Shown here: positions 11,864 to 23,910 of the stretch, in pieces
How the letters are laid out: each line of letters starts with the position of its first letter
Numbering within the stretch: position 1 is the stretch's first letter
Source: Benincasa hispida
Taxonomy: Eukaryota; Streptophyta; Magnoliopsida; Cucurbitales; Cucurbitaceae
Assembly (NCBI RefSeq): GCF_009727055.1
Contig: NC_052354.1
Location: 34,716,050 to 34,780,049, forward strand
Reading direction: 5' to 3'
Length of the DNA stretch: 64,000 nt
Position numbers and translations under genes: made by a program
The notes under the pieces: model-generated
Databases searched by the model: none
What the model saw: only the letters and a program-made list of their open reading frames with translations
Told to the model about the DNA's origin: nothing

Positions 11864-14033
11864 TGTTAGGATTGGTGTCCTAATTCTCCCGGTGGTCTCG
11901 TAGTTTGTAAACATTTTGTACACATTGTTATTAATAAAATAAATGTTATTTTATTTGCATTTACTCATATCCAATAAACTTAGATCCGTGGTTATTTTAC
12001 ATAACTTAAGAATGTATGTGAGATATACAAGTGGATCGTGCCTTAAGTAATAACCTAAATGGTCTGTAGTATAAGGATAAAAGAGGGATACCTTATCCTT
12101 GCAACACTACGGATACGGCCCGCTTTGTAGATGTTTACATTTATCAGGTATCTCGACATGAGCAATTGATATTCATTTTGTCTATGAAAGATATGATATT
12201 TTAGTTGCATTAACCACAAACCAAGAAACTAACATCCAAGGTTATCGTTGTAACTTAAACATTTACGTGGAGACATAAAGGTGGGTCATGTTTAAATGAT
12301 AACTTAAATGGTCTGTAGTATATGGATAAGGCTAGATATCTTATCCTAGTGACACTTCAAGTATGGCCCACTTTGTAGATGTTACAAATGTTGTAAAATA
12401 CTACAAATGATCTAATCCTGATCATTCATGTATTAGACATACAAGCGAGGATATTCTATACAAAGGAGTTTGTATACGACTGGAGCACAAAATGTTTAGT
12501 CTCATTATATAAAATCGTTCATAATAGAGACTTTCATTTCACTAGGGTGACCATAGATAACATGACCTTTATCCTGAATGAGTTGTAACTCCTGCCCATA
12601 AGGGCGGTCATTTGATTTGTATGGGTAAGAGTGGCCAAATCGCCGATAAAACCTACCATTTTGGGGATTTGTCTTATTGGGAAGCTGGGAACTCAGCTAC
12701 ACAAGATGAAATTTATTCCTTCCCCGAAGCAAAGGTAAGTAGATAAATTGCTCCCTTAAAGGCTGATTCCAGGTCTTGAACAATGTGGCGCCACACTCTC
12801 TCCTGGTTCGAGAAGGGTTTAGTCATAGCGGAACTATGATCTATTGTTCATTAGAGGAATTAGTTGTACTTAAGGAGTTAGATGTAATTACAGGGGTAAA
12901 ATGGTAATTTAGCCCAGCTGTACTTACTAGCAATTTATAAAAGGTCATCGTACTGTTGATTGGTTATATCCAATGGACACAGAAATATATCTATTGCGAA
13001 GAGTGTAGCTGTCGGTCTTTAGTGAAGTGCTCGACAATTAACGGATGGTGGATAATGTAATTAAATAGTTTAATTAATTATTCATGTATCGTTGGAGCTT
13101 CAAGCTACAAGTCCATAAGGTCCCCTAGGTAGCTCAAAAGAATTTAATTGAGAATCAGTTTTTGGGTTAATTTGAATTGTTTAAATTAATAAGAGAAAAA
13201 TTAATTATATATGAAATAATTAAATTGATTCAATTATATATGATATAATTGTTATAATGTATTTGATATATTATAGTTTATTTGGAGGAATCATATTTGA
13301 ATATGATTCAAATATATTTTCAATGAATAAGATTCATAGTTGTTAAATTTAATATAAATAAAAGAACTATAGTTTATATTGTATATGATGCAATATTAAA
13401 AATATAGGTTATAAATATAATATGATAAGTTGGTTACCATATTTATTTATATTATTAATTATTTGGATAGTTAATCCCTTTTCTCTCTAACCACCTTAGT
13501 GAGAGGTTGGTTAGTTGGTTTTTTATGGCAAAGTGGAATAAATAAAATAAGAATTTATTTTTCCATTACAAGATTACACGTTTTCAACAGAGCCTATACG
13601 ATAGACTTTGAGATCTACACGATTGAAGCAATACCTATATGATAGTGTGTTCTTCTTCAATCTTCTTCCTCCTCCAAACTCTAGAACTCCCTCCTAACCA
13701 AAATAGTCAGAGTCCACCACTTTTGGGTTCTCACCCTGAGAATACTAAGGAAACCAAATGGTAATATCTTTATCACTTTTGGTTCGAGTTCTATTGTTGT
13801 CTGTTTGAGAAGTTTGTGACTGTTAAAAGAGTTCGTGACAGTTCGGGGATTTATGTGAAGAAGTGTTCTTCAAAGATATAATCACTTGAACCCTGTTTGT
13901 TATTTAAAAGCATGTTATAATCTTTATTAAGATGCATAATCTGTATGTTTTACTGTAAATGTTTGTTTTCAATCAAAATGGAATTTGGACGATCCGCTTG
14001 CGCTCAAGAATCTCTGTAAATCGAGTTCCTTTA
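11864..14033 (+). repeat. 5' LTR of the large Copia, chimeric (2170 bp)
   Basis: Begins TGTTAGG and ends TTCCTTTA just before the primer-binding site; the expected terminal CA is TA here. It is about 440 bp longer than the 3' LTR. The first ~295 bp resemble the nested LTR at 19530-21534, including ACGGCCCGCTTTGTAGA. From about 12160 the sequence restarts near an LTR 5' end and follows the 3' LTR (TTTTGTCTATGAAA, ATCCAAGGTTATCG). The 5' part is therefore present twice in divergent form. Confidence 0.8.
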
Positions 14034-14035
14034 AT

Positions 14036-14051
14036 TGGTATTAGAGCCAGG
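14036..14051 (+). other. Primer-binding site (initiator Met tRNA type)
   Basis: TGGTATTAGAGCCAGG lies two bases after the LTR end. It matches the usual plant Copia priming sequence TGGTATCAGAGC with one C-to-T change. Confidence 0.75.
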
Positions 14052-16609
14052 TTATAGTTCTGATTCCAAATTTCATTTTTGTATTGAAATCATTTACAAC
14101 TTTGGTGGGTTTTAATTTCTGCATTGTATTTAATCGTTAAATGTATGTGGATGGTTCGTTGATGGATAATTTCGAGGTAGTAATCTCTGTTTTGGCTTTC
14201 TGTTTAAATTACAAAAGTTAATTTGTAAAGACCTCTGTTTTTTAGCATTAATTCTTGCTATCAAGTCTGTATTCATTTAGTTTTGAGTTGTTTATGAAGC
14301 CTCAGATGTTAAGGTTGTAGTGCATTTTCGATGGAGAAGACGAAATGGTGGTCGTATCGTGTAGCTATAGCTAAACGATCGTTGAGATTTGGATATGCGT
14401 TCGTGTAGAGTTTTCTGCACGATCGTGTATCTTTTGCTAAACGATCACATAGCTAAATGCTATGCGATCATGTAAAGTTGTTAGACAATCATGTTGCGTT
14501 GGCTGCATGATCGCATAGGCGCTCGAGGAGTAGATCGTGCGATATATGATACTCGACACAAGGCTTGCATGCTAAACGATCGTGTAGACTACCATGCTCA
14601 TCGCATAGTCAGTAGCTACACGATCACATAGTATACGATACTCGATGCATGCTACTCGATCGTGTAGACTATCATGCTCGTCGCATAGTCTTTAGCTCCA
14701 TGACTACATGGTATGCGCTACTCACGCGGCACGATCGCGTGAACTTTCATGCTCATTGCATAGTCCAAAGCTACACGATCGTTGTTACACAATTGTTTAT
14801 ACTCGACGCTTGTTGCTCCACGATCAGGAGATTTGCTACATGATCAAGCAGCAAGGCTTCAAGGCGAGCGATTCAAGACCTGGTTCACTTGTTCCAAATC
14901 GGAGTACTCAAACTTTTGTAATAGATTAGCCTTTTCTTTTCCAGTTGAGATTTACTATCCCGGTCCATAACTTTATTTAAACATGCATATGATGTATGTT
15001 TATTATATATGTCATAATGTATGTCATATAGTTTTAACACCCACCATAGGTTCTACATTTTTTTTTTCATACATCATTTTATATTATAAATATTATAATA
15101 TATTAGTATACATGATTTAAATTACATAACCTACGTTCATGTATCATATAATATAAGAGTTATAATATATGCATGCGTTATAGCATATCCATGCATCATT
15201 TATATTATAAATGTTATAATATAAGGTTGAATGTTTGTATGGAATGTATGTTATAGCTTAATTCATTACTTGTTTACATAAAAGTTATATATTAGTATTG
15301 AATAAACATTGCATGAAGCATGACACTACCTTAGGTTAATTTATAATTGTTATAAATAACTTATGTATGTCTAACTTGCAATGTAAATTGGTTTTAATTG
15401 TTTCATTTCTTATAAGTGTTATAATTAATAAAATTAGAATTAAAATCATTAATAAAGAGATGCATGTAAACCTTAGGCTTTAGTCATCTTTTAAAAGTGT
15501 TTTAAAATTTGATTAAGATAGACCTAAGATCACGTTTGTAATAAGATTAGAAATATAAGTTTAATCTTTTAAATCGGTTTAATAAGATTAAATTGATTCC
15601 TAATGAAAGATTAAATATATAAAAAATGTACCTATAAGGGACCTTTTGGCTAAGGTTGGTTCTGGCTAGGCTAGGGTACTTAAGTCGATGGAAACGTCAC
15701 ACTCCTATCTAGGAACTTACCTGGAAAGGTGAATTAAATAGATTTTTTTTACATGCATGCAAATTTGATGAAAGTCTATTAAAGAGTTTAATAAGACTTA
15801 AATCAAAGTTGTTTAATCATCAAAAGCAAGTGTTGTTTTTTAAAAAATTAAACAAATCACTTAGATAAAATCAGTAATCGGATTTTCTAAGTTAATGAAC
15901 CCTAGGTAGAACATTCATTAGGAGGAAAATGGGGTATATGATACTTCACTTTTACCTCCACACATTTCTCCCTAAAAGTTCACACCGTGAGATCTATCCT
16001 CGGCCTCAAGGCACCATGGATGTCCCCCAACGGGTGACATTTAGGTAGGTCAATATCAAGGTGAATGGAGAGAATGTTTATAGTAAGTGGGAGCGAGATG
16101 TGTGACAACATATCCCTCGGTCTCTCACATCAGGTTGAATAAAGTTTTATGTATCGCCTCATGGCATCGTGGGTGTCCCCTTAAAGGATGGCAATTTTGC
16201 ATAACTCTTTATTCGATCTTCGAAAATGGATAGGGTTGCTTTAGTCTCTTGTCTTAATCGGCTTTTTTCTAAAGTTGGCTCATTAGGATGAGACTCTAGG
16301 ACCTAAAATGAGAGGTTACACTTACACAAAATTGTTAAGGATGTTAACAAATTTTGGACCAGACAATGATGACCATTAGATTCATTTACAATGAGTTGTT
16401 TCTATTTAATGGTTGAGAATGTCTCGTTTCAATGAAGGGGCACTTGATCACCCTATGGTGACTTTTGTCTTGCCTCACTGAAGCATCATTGCAAAATAGA
16501 TGTCACTTATGGTACACTAGACTATTTTGCTAAAACTTGATTGGTTTTCTAAAACTGGTTTAATGCAAGTAGACTTAATTAAGTTTGTTCATTTTTCAAC
16601 AATTTAAAT
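14052..16609 (+). other. Untranslated leader of the large Copia
   Basis: About 2.5 kb without a credible reading frame between primer-binding site and gag. It holds the ACGATCGT-rich repeat array (14330-14870), then AT-rich DNA. A stretch at about 15960-16140 (TTCACACCGTGAGATC, AACATATCCCTCGGTCTCT) has a close relative at 63800-64000. Short open frames at 14649-14970 are by-products of the repeats. Confidence 0.7.
14330..14870 (+). repeat. Degenerate ACGATCGTGTAG repeat array in the Copia leader
   Basis: Variants of the motif, built around the palindrome ACGATCGT, recur with spacer words such as CATGCTCATCGCATAGTC and AGCTACACGATC (for example near 14375, 14420, 14577, 14623, 14659, 14735 and 14775). 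CpG content is far higher than in the surrounding DNA. Isolated copies also appear inside the LTRs (20920-21100, 13600 and 25780 areas). Confidence 0.8.
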
Positions 16610-17594
16610 ATGGCTACCGCAACATTAAGCTTGCTTGCTGCTGATAAACTAACTAGCGAAAATTACACTAGTTGGAAAAACACCATTAATACGATTTTGA
16701 TCATTGATGATCTTCAGTTCGTTCTTACGGGGGAGTTTCCTCTTATTCCACCTCTTACTGCTGCTCGAAATATTCGAGAAGCATATGAGCGATGGACACG
16801 AACGAACGAAAAGGCCCGAGTATACATCTTGGCCAGCCTTGACGAAGTTTTGGCTAAGAAGCATGAACCTATGGTCACTACACGACTACACGCGAGATCA
16901 TGGAGTCCCTATGGAGAATGTTCGGACAACCGTCTACACAGCTCAGGCACAACACTCTTAAGTACATCTTCAACTCATGGATGAAAGAGGGGTCATCTCT
17001 TCGGGAACATGTTCTCAATATGATGATCCACTTCAACGTGGTTGAGATGAATGGGTCGAGCATCGATGAGGCTAGCTAGGTTAGCATTATTCTGAAATCC
17101 TTACCAGATAGCTTCCTTCACTTTTTTAGCAATGTTGTTCTAAACAAGAATGACTACAACCTTACAACTATACTCAATGAGTTGGAAACTTTCCAGTCTT
17201 TGTTGAAAAGCAAGGAGAATAAGGGTGAAGCAAATGTTGCTTCATCATCTAAAAAGTTCCACAAAGATTCTACCTCTGGAACTAAGTTTGCACCTTCTTC
17301 TTCCAGCACCAAAAAGTTGAAGAAGAAGAAGAGTGCCAAGGGGAAGGCGCTTGCTAACCCACAACCTACTGCTCCAAGGGGTAGACAACTAATGAGGGTT
17401 GACAAGGGAAAATGTTTCCATTGCAACCAGGACAGGCACTGGAAGAGGAACTATCCCAGATATTTGGCAGAAAAGAATAAGGCTAAACAAGGTAAATATG
17501 ATTTGATTGTTTTCGGAACTTGTTTAGTAGAGAATGATGATTCTGCCTGGATTATTGACTATGGGACCACTAACTATGTTTGTTCTTCATTTTA
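16610..17594 (+). pseudogene. Copia gag, broken
   Basis: Starts ATGGCTACCGCAACATTAAG; the first frame gives a Gag N-terminus (LTSENYTSWKNTINTIL). A frame change near 16880 moves the match to another frame (MESLWRMFGQPSTQLRH), where a TAG near 17077 interrupts it. The C-terminal part (17182-17594) has a Lys/Ser-rich stretch and a retroviral-type zinc knuckle, CFHCNQDRHWKRNY, whose final Cys is Tyr. It then runs into the protease start AWIIDYGTTNYVCSS, where the catalytic D-S/T-G triad reads DYG. Non-functional. Confidence 0.85.
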
Positions 17595-19529
17595 GGGAAT
17601 TAGTTCCTAGCGGCAGCTTGGTGTTGGTGAGATGATGATGTCAGTTGGAACCAATCACGTCATCTCAGCTGTGGCAATGGTAGGTCTTTAGTTAACTTTA
17701 TAGAACAAATTTCTCATTTTGAATGATGTATTTGTAGTTTCCAATTTAAGGAGGAACTTAGTTTCTGTAAAGTGTTTGCTAGAATGTAAATATCAACTAC
17801 ATTTTTCTTTTAATAAAGTGTTTATTACTAAGAATGGTGTTGATATATGTTCTGCTCAATTGGAAAGTAATTTGTATGTGCTAAGGCCGTTAGCAACAAA
17901 TGCCCTCCATAACATAGAGATGTTTAAAACTATCATAACTCAAAATAAACGACTTAGAATTTCTCCTAAAGAACATGCCCAACTTTGGTACCTAAGATTA
18001 GGGCACATTAATCTCAATAGAATTGAGAGGTTGGTGAAGAATAGACATCTAAGCGAGCTAGAAGAAAATTCTTTACGTGTGTGTGTGTCATGCCTTGAAG
18101 GCAAAATGACTAAAAGGCCTTTTACTGGAAAAGGTCATATGGCCAAAGAGCCTCTAAAGCTAGTGCATTCAGACCTTTGTGGTCCGATGAATGTAAGAGC
18201 TAGGGGAGGTTATGAAGATTTCATCACTTTCACTAATGGTTATTCTAGATATGGGTACATTTATTTAATGTAAAAAAAAGTTTGAGTCTTTTGAAAAGTT
18301 CAAAGAATTCAAGGCTGAAGTTGAAAATGCATTAAATAGAACGATTAAAACACTTCGATCTGATCGAGGTGGAGATTTTTTGGATTCATCTTTTCATAAC
18401 TATTTGACATGGAATAGTTTCCCAACTCTCAGCACCTGGTACACCTCAATAGAATGGTGTATCAGATAGGAGAAATTTAACCCTGTTGGATATAGTTCAA
18501 TCTATGATGAGTTACACTTCCTTACTTGACTCGTTTTGCGGTTATGCATTAGAGACTACAGCTTATATCCTGAACTGTGTTCTTTCCAAGAGTGTTGCCA
18601 GAACACCTTTGGAGTTATGGAATGGTCGTAAAGCTTGTTTACATCATTTCAGAATCTGAGGTTGCCCAACACATGTGCTTGAGGCTAATCCTAAGAAACT
18701 GAAACCACGTTCAAGGTTATGCCTATTTGTAGGCTACCCCAAGGGAACGAGAGGTGGTTATTTCTATGATCCTAAAGAAAACAAAATGTTTATATCGAAA
18801 AATTCTACTTTTCTTGAGGAGGATCATATAAGGGAGCATGGACCTAGAAGTAAAATCGTGTTGAATGAACTTTCCGAAGAAACTACTGAATCTTCAACAA
18901 GAATTGTTGAAAAGCCTAGTACCTCAATAAGAGTTGTTGACGTAAGTTCATCTAGTAAGTCAAATCCACCTCAAGTGTTGAGGGAACCTCGACGTAGTAG
19001 GAGGGTTGCGAACCCACCTATTAACTGAAATCCTAGATATGATAGCTGAAGGCAAAATTGAGCATCCATTGTCTTACAAGAAGGCAATGGGGATATTGAC
19101 AGAGATAAATGGATCAAAGTCATGGATCTTGAAATGGAGTCTACGTATTTTAATTCAGTTTGGGATCTTGTAGATCAACCTAATGGGGTTAAATCAATAG
19201 GTTGTAAATGGATCTACAAGAGGAAATGGGGTGCTGATGGAAAGGTGCAAACCTTCAAGGCTAGACTGGTGGCAAAGGGTTATACCCAGGTAGAGAGAGT
19301 CGACTATGAGGAGACTTTCTCGCCTATTGCCATGCTGAAGTCTATCCAGATCCTCTTATCTATTGCTTCATATTATGACTATGAGATATGGCAAATGGAT
19401 GTCAAGACTGCTTTTCTGAATGGAAATCTTGAGGAGACCATTTATATGGTGTAACCCGAGGGATTCATAGTCCACGATCAAGAGCAAAAGGTTTGTAAGT
19501 TTAATCGGTCCATTTATGGAATGAAACAA
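17595..19529 (+). pseudogene. Copia pol, integrase to first half of reverse transcriptase, broken
   Basis: 17719-18273 carries the GAG-pre-integrase/HHCC region (HAQLWYLRLGHIN ... CVSCLEGKMTKRPF) and the first catalytic Asp of integrase (LVHSDLCGPM). The expected second acidic motif reads FTNGYSRYG instead of FTDDYSR-like. A stop follows at about 18271, and the sequence to 18670 is frameshifted. 18675-19028 is the integrase C-terminal region (LCLFVGYPKGTRGGYF). 19122-19454 is the reverse-transcriptase N-terminus (ARLVAKGYTQVERVDYEETF; WQMDVKTAFLNG), ending at a stop in YMV*PEGF. The frame breaks at 19529 after SIYGMKQ, where another LTR begins. Confidence 0.85.
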
Positions 19530-21534
19530 AACTGTACACATTATTATGAATAAAATAAGAGTTATTTTATTTTGTATTTACTCATATCTAATAAAAAAAA
19601 ACTCCATGGTTATTGTATGTAAACTTAAGCATGTGATAACCTAAAAAGGTCTATGGTATAAGGATTAAAGAGGGATACTTGATCTTAGTGACACTACGGA
19701 TACGGCCCGCTTTGTAGAGGTTTACAAGTGTTGTGAACTGCTATAAATGGTTGATCCTGACCATTCATGTGGAGACATGCGAGTGTAGGTGTCCTATACA
19801 AAGAGTTTGTATAAGACCGGACCACGAGATAATTCGTCTCTTTATATAACACCATTGATACTTGAGACTTACATCTCACCTAAACGACCATAAATGACAT
19901 GACCTTAATCCTGAGTGTTTTGGGAACTCCTGCCTTTGAGGCCAGTCTTTTGATTAGTATGGGTAAGAGTTGCCTGATTTCCAACTCAACAAGCCTACCT
20001 TTTTGGGGATTTGTCTGATTTAGGAGCCGGAAACTCAGATACACAAAATGGAATTCACTTCTTCCCTGAAGCAGGTGTAAGTAGATAGATTGCTCCTTTA
20101 AGGGCTAATTCCGGGTCTTAAACATAGTGGCCACAACTTCTCTTTGGAAGAGATGACTTAGTCATAGTAGAACTATGACTTATGTTCATTAGAGGGATCA
20201 GTGGTTCTTAAGAAGTTAGATGTAACTACAGGGGAAAAATGGTTAATTGGCCCAGTTGTACTTACGAGCGATCTGTGAAGTGTTATCACACTATTGATTG
20301 GTTGATATGAACATAAAATACATCTATAGTAAGGAGAGTGTAGCTGTCGGTCTTTAGTGGAGTGTCTGGTAGTTAACGGATGGTGGATCTCGTGGCTAAA
20401 GAGTTTAGTCAGCTATTCACATATCGTTGGAGCTCCAAGTTACAAGTCCATAAGGTCCCCTTGGTAGCTCAATGGATTCAAGTTGAGAATCAGTTCCTAG
20501 AGTTGATTTGAAATGTTCAAATTGACAAGAGGAAATTCGATTATATATGATATAATCGATGTAATGTATGAAATACATCAAGTGGGGATTTAATGTAAAT
20601 ATGATTTACATTAAGTACCATGAAATAGAAAAAGAGTTATGGTTTATATGTTCATGAGATGAAATATTAAAACTATAGGTTATAAATATAATATGATAAG
20701 TTGGTTATCATATATATTTATAATAATATTAATTAATTATTAGATAATTATCTCTTTTCTCTAATAACCAGTTGAGTGGGAGGTTATTGGTGGTTTTATG
20801 GTAATCGTGAGATAAAAGAAAATATATTTTTCTAAATTTAGAAGAGTTGCTTGATTCGGAAAGAAACTCACGGATTGCTATCAACTGGAATCGTTTCACT
20901 AAACGATAGCTCATAGAGAGACTAAACGATCGTGGAGTGTTACTATATGATAGTTCACTCAGCTGGTCGTAGCTAAACGATCACAGGGCAATATCTATAA
21001 GATAGGATGTTTTCTTTTACACGATTGAGCACTTGTCTATATGATAGACTCTTCTCATCTCCCACTTGCTCAATTGTCTACACGATTGTTGTTCTTTCGG
21101 TCTCTTCCTCTAACCAAGTCCATACAGAACCCACACTTCTGGATTCTCACACCGAGAATACCAAGGTAACCATTGTGGTAGTGTCCTCACTCAACTCGAT
21201 TGAGTTCGAGGTTTTAGAGGTCGTTTGTTGTATGTTCGTGTTGCTCGTGTGGTGTTCACTGTTGATCGTGTTGTGTTGCGGTTGTTGTGTTCGAGCGTTC
21301 ATGTATTGCTGTCTTAGATGCTTGGAGTTCGTGATTGAGGGAATTTGAAGAATGAGTCTTCAAAGGTATGTATACTTTATCACATGATCTCATTGTAAAG
21401 CATGCTGTAAGTTCGTATTGTGCATGACCTGTTAGTTTTTGTTTTGTGACTATAATTGTTTATGTTCAATTTTGAATGAAATTTGGAACGATCATTCCGC
21501 TACTCATGAAAATCCTCATGCCAGATTTCCTTCA
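19530..21534 (+). mobile_element. Truncated related Copia LTR inside the reverse-transcriptase region
   Basis: The 2005 bp starts at the equivalent of LTR position ~55 (TGTACACATTATTATGAATAAAATAAG) and ends AGATTTCCTTCA. It follows the same internal order as the host LTRs (for example TTTTGGGGATTTGTCTGATT and GTAGCTGTCGGTCTTTAGT). Host pol breaks at GMKQ and resumes at PFVYKKIINSS, so about 25-30 codons are missing at the junction together with the LTR's own 5' end. No target-site duplication is seen. This looks like a solo LTR followed by a deletion, or an ectopic recombination product. Confidence 0.75.
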
Positions 21535-22082
21535 CCTTTTGTCTACAAGAAGATCATCAACAGTTCAGTAATTTTCCTAGTGTTGTATGTAGATGATATT
21601 CTACTCATTGGAAATGATGTAGGCTTACTGATTACATTTAAGAACTGACTAGCGACCCAGTTCCAAATGAAAGATTTGGGAGAGGCTCAGTTCGCTCTTG
21701 GTATTCAAATCTTTCGAGATCGAATGAACAACATGCTAGCACTGTCTCAGGCATCGTATATTGACAAGATGTTGATCAAATATTCGATGCAGAACTCCAA
21801 AAGGAGCTTATTGCCTATAAGAAACGGAGTTACTTTGTCTAAGAAACGGTGTCCTAAGACACCTCAAGAGGTTGAGGAAATGAGACGGGGCCTCTATGCA
21901 TCTGCCGTGGGCATTTGATGTATGCGATGTTATGTACTAGACCTGACATCTGTTATCCAATGGGGATAGTCAGTAGATATTTTAATCCAGGATATGATCA
22001 CTGGATAACCGTTAAGAACATCCTCAAGTATCTGCGGAGAACGAGGGACTGCATGCTCGTGTATGGTTCTAAGGATTTGATC
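21535..22082 (+). pseudogene. Copia pol, second half of reverse transcriptase
   Basis: Contains the catalytic motif in IFLVLYVDDILLIGNDVG, then MKDLGEAQFALGIQIFRDR and LALSQASYIDKML, all canonical Copia. A TGA follows near 21646 and a frame change lies near 21916 (AVGI*/MMYAMLCTRPDICYP). It ends at MLVYGSKDLI, where the gypsy-type solo LTR is inserted; TGATC at 22078-22082 is its target site. Confidence 0.85.
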
Positions 22083-22195
22083 TGTAACACCCCGAATTTT
22101 GTTCTTAATGTAATTTCAATATTTTCTAGCATTAGAGGGAATTTTTTTGAATTTTGAAAATTCAAAATGTAATTATTGTGATTTAATTGCTAAGA

Positions 22196-22560
22196 AAGGG
22201 GTGTTTCAATTTAATGGTTTATTCGGAGGGAAGTTATGGAAATTAGACTTTTAATGTCACACAAATTAAATTTGAAATTAATGTCAAGAATTAGTTTCAT
22301 TTTAGAAGGAAGGGGTTTTTCAATTTAATGGTTTAATCGGAGGGGAGTCATGGAAATTGGACTTTTAATGTCACACAAATTTAATTTGAAATTAATGTTA
22401 AGAATTAATTTCATTTTGGAAGGGGGTTATGTCACAAAAATTTAATTTAAAATTAATGTCAAGAATTAATTTCATTTTAAAAGGGGGTTATGTCACACAA
22501 ATTTAATTTAAAATTAATGTCAAGAATTAATTTCATTGTGGAAGGGAGTTAGTAAAATTC
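22196..22560 (+). repeat. Tandem units inside the gypsy solo LTR
   Basis: Two long units (about 125 bp, each with TTCAATTTAATGGTTTA and GACTTTTAATGTCACACAAA) are followed by shorter units of about 66 bp sharing AATTAATGTCAAGAATTA. The shorter units look like deletions of the longer ones. Confidence 0.7.
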
Positions 22561-23107
22561 TTTGTGAATTGAAAATTTTAAGTGAGAAAGGGACTAAAAG
22601 TTGGAAGTAGGGTCTGATTGAAGGAAGATTTTGGAGATTGGAATCTTGAGGATGGTTGTTGCTCAGGCTTCATTGGGGAATTGAATTCAAAGATTGATTA
22701 TTGAAGACTGTCGCTTAGATCGATATCTGGATCTAGTATCGAGGTAAGTAATCTTACTACTGGAACTGCCCACGTGGCAGGCAATGTAGTTATGATTTAC
22801 TAAGGATTTCATGATGGTTTAATGTTTATATATGCCTTATTGATATGAGGGTTTAAAAGACTAGATGCGTATAGAGATATTCGAATGCTAGCATGATTTG
22901 AGTATATTATTATTCTATGAGTTTCTATTTGATCTAAGGATGATGAGATGTATATGCATATTATGGTACTAGGATGACGAGATGTAAATGTATGTTATAG
23001 AACCATGATGATGAGATGTATATGTATGTTATAGAACCATGTTGTGATACTTGTGATGTTGAGATTGTGATAGTGTCCTCACTAATTAGTTAGATGCTCA
23101 CTAGAGG

Positions 23108-23370
23108 TGATGGTTTCCTTCAGGATCCACCAGAGGTGTGTTTCCTTTAGGATTCACTAGAGGTGGCGTTATCCTTCGAGATTCACCAGAGGTTGTGTTT
23201 CCTTCGGGATTCACCAGAGGTTGTGTTTCCTTTGGGATTCACTATAGATGGAGGTTTCCTTCGGGATCCACCAAAGGTTATGTTTCTTTCGGGATTCACT
23301 AGAGGTGGTGTTTTCCTTTGGTATTCACCAGAGGTTGTGGGTCCTACAGGGCTTACTAGAGGTATTGGGT
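23108..23370 (+). repeat. 28-bp minisatellite inside the gypsy solo LTR
   Basis: About nine copies of a unit close to GGATTCACCAGAGGTTGTG followed by TTTCCTTCG. The period is 28 bases, not a multiple of three, so similar-looking peptides open in all three forward frames. Those frames are not genes. Confidence 0.8.
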
Positions 23371-23910
23371 ATACTTAACTATAGTTGGATAAAAATCAGT
23401 TTTTTATGTATGTATGTGTCCCATGAGGACTAGAGAAGTTTATATGTTTCCACCAAAGGTAGGCATCTAGAGGACATAGATGTCTAGCCTGACCCCAGTA
23501 GTAGGGTTACTTACTGAGTATTTTATACTCATCCTTTCTCATGTTGTTGTTTCAAGTACAGGTAGAGATGCGCCAGTGATTGATAAGCGGAATCCGTGAT
23601 CGAGCCACTGTGACTAGTTTTATGCTTCTACTCATGATATTTAGATTTCTTTTCATATTTTTCAACTTTCAATTTTGATGTTTGAAACTTACTATTGAGA
23701 TTTTTTTTTCAGACCTATTTATTATCATTTATGATTTATGGGTACCCTATCGTCTGTTTTTAATATTTGAATTTAATGAAGGTCTTTTGAATTTACCTTA
23801 TTTATTCAACATTTATTTCACTATAAAAGGGTGTTGTTTTAAGTTCCATGCATGCATGTGTTTAGTAACGGCCTAGCTTTAGTCCTAGGAAGTCGGGTCA
23901 TTACATGATC

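Larger units (their letters stand above)
22083..23905. mobile_element. Ty3/gypsy-type solo LTR with perfect 5 bp TSD
   Basis: The 1823 bp begins TGTAACACCCCG and ends CGGGTCATTACA, the TGTAA...TTACA ends common in plant gypsy LTRs. It is flanked on both sides by TGATC (22078-22082 and 23906-23910). Removing it rejoins the Copia RNase H reading frame. No internal domain or second LTR is present, so it is a solo LTR. Two internal tandem arrays lie at 22196-22560 and 23108-23370. Orientation is not certain. Confidence 0.85.

Noticed and set aside
14649..14970. Overlapping open frames of 62-73 codons in the Copia leader
   Set aside because: They are created by the GC-richer ACGATCGT repeats, in several frames at once, and encode no known domain.
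22196..23370. CRISPR-like regular repeats
   Set aside because: The repeats are contiguous tandem units without unique spacers, in plant DNA, inside an LTR. They are minisatellites.
23163..23433. Open frames with repeated hydrophobic peptides
   Set aside because: The 28-base repeat shifts frame each unit, so similar peptides appear in all frames; not a gene.
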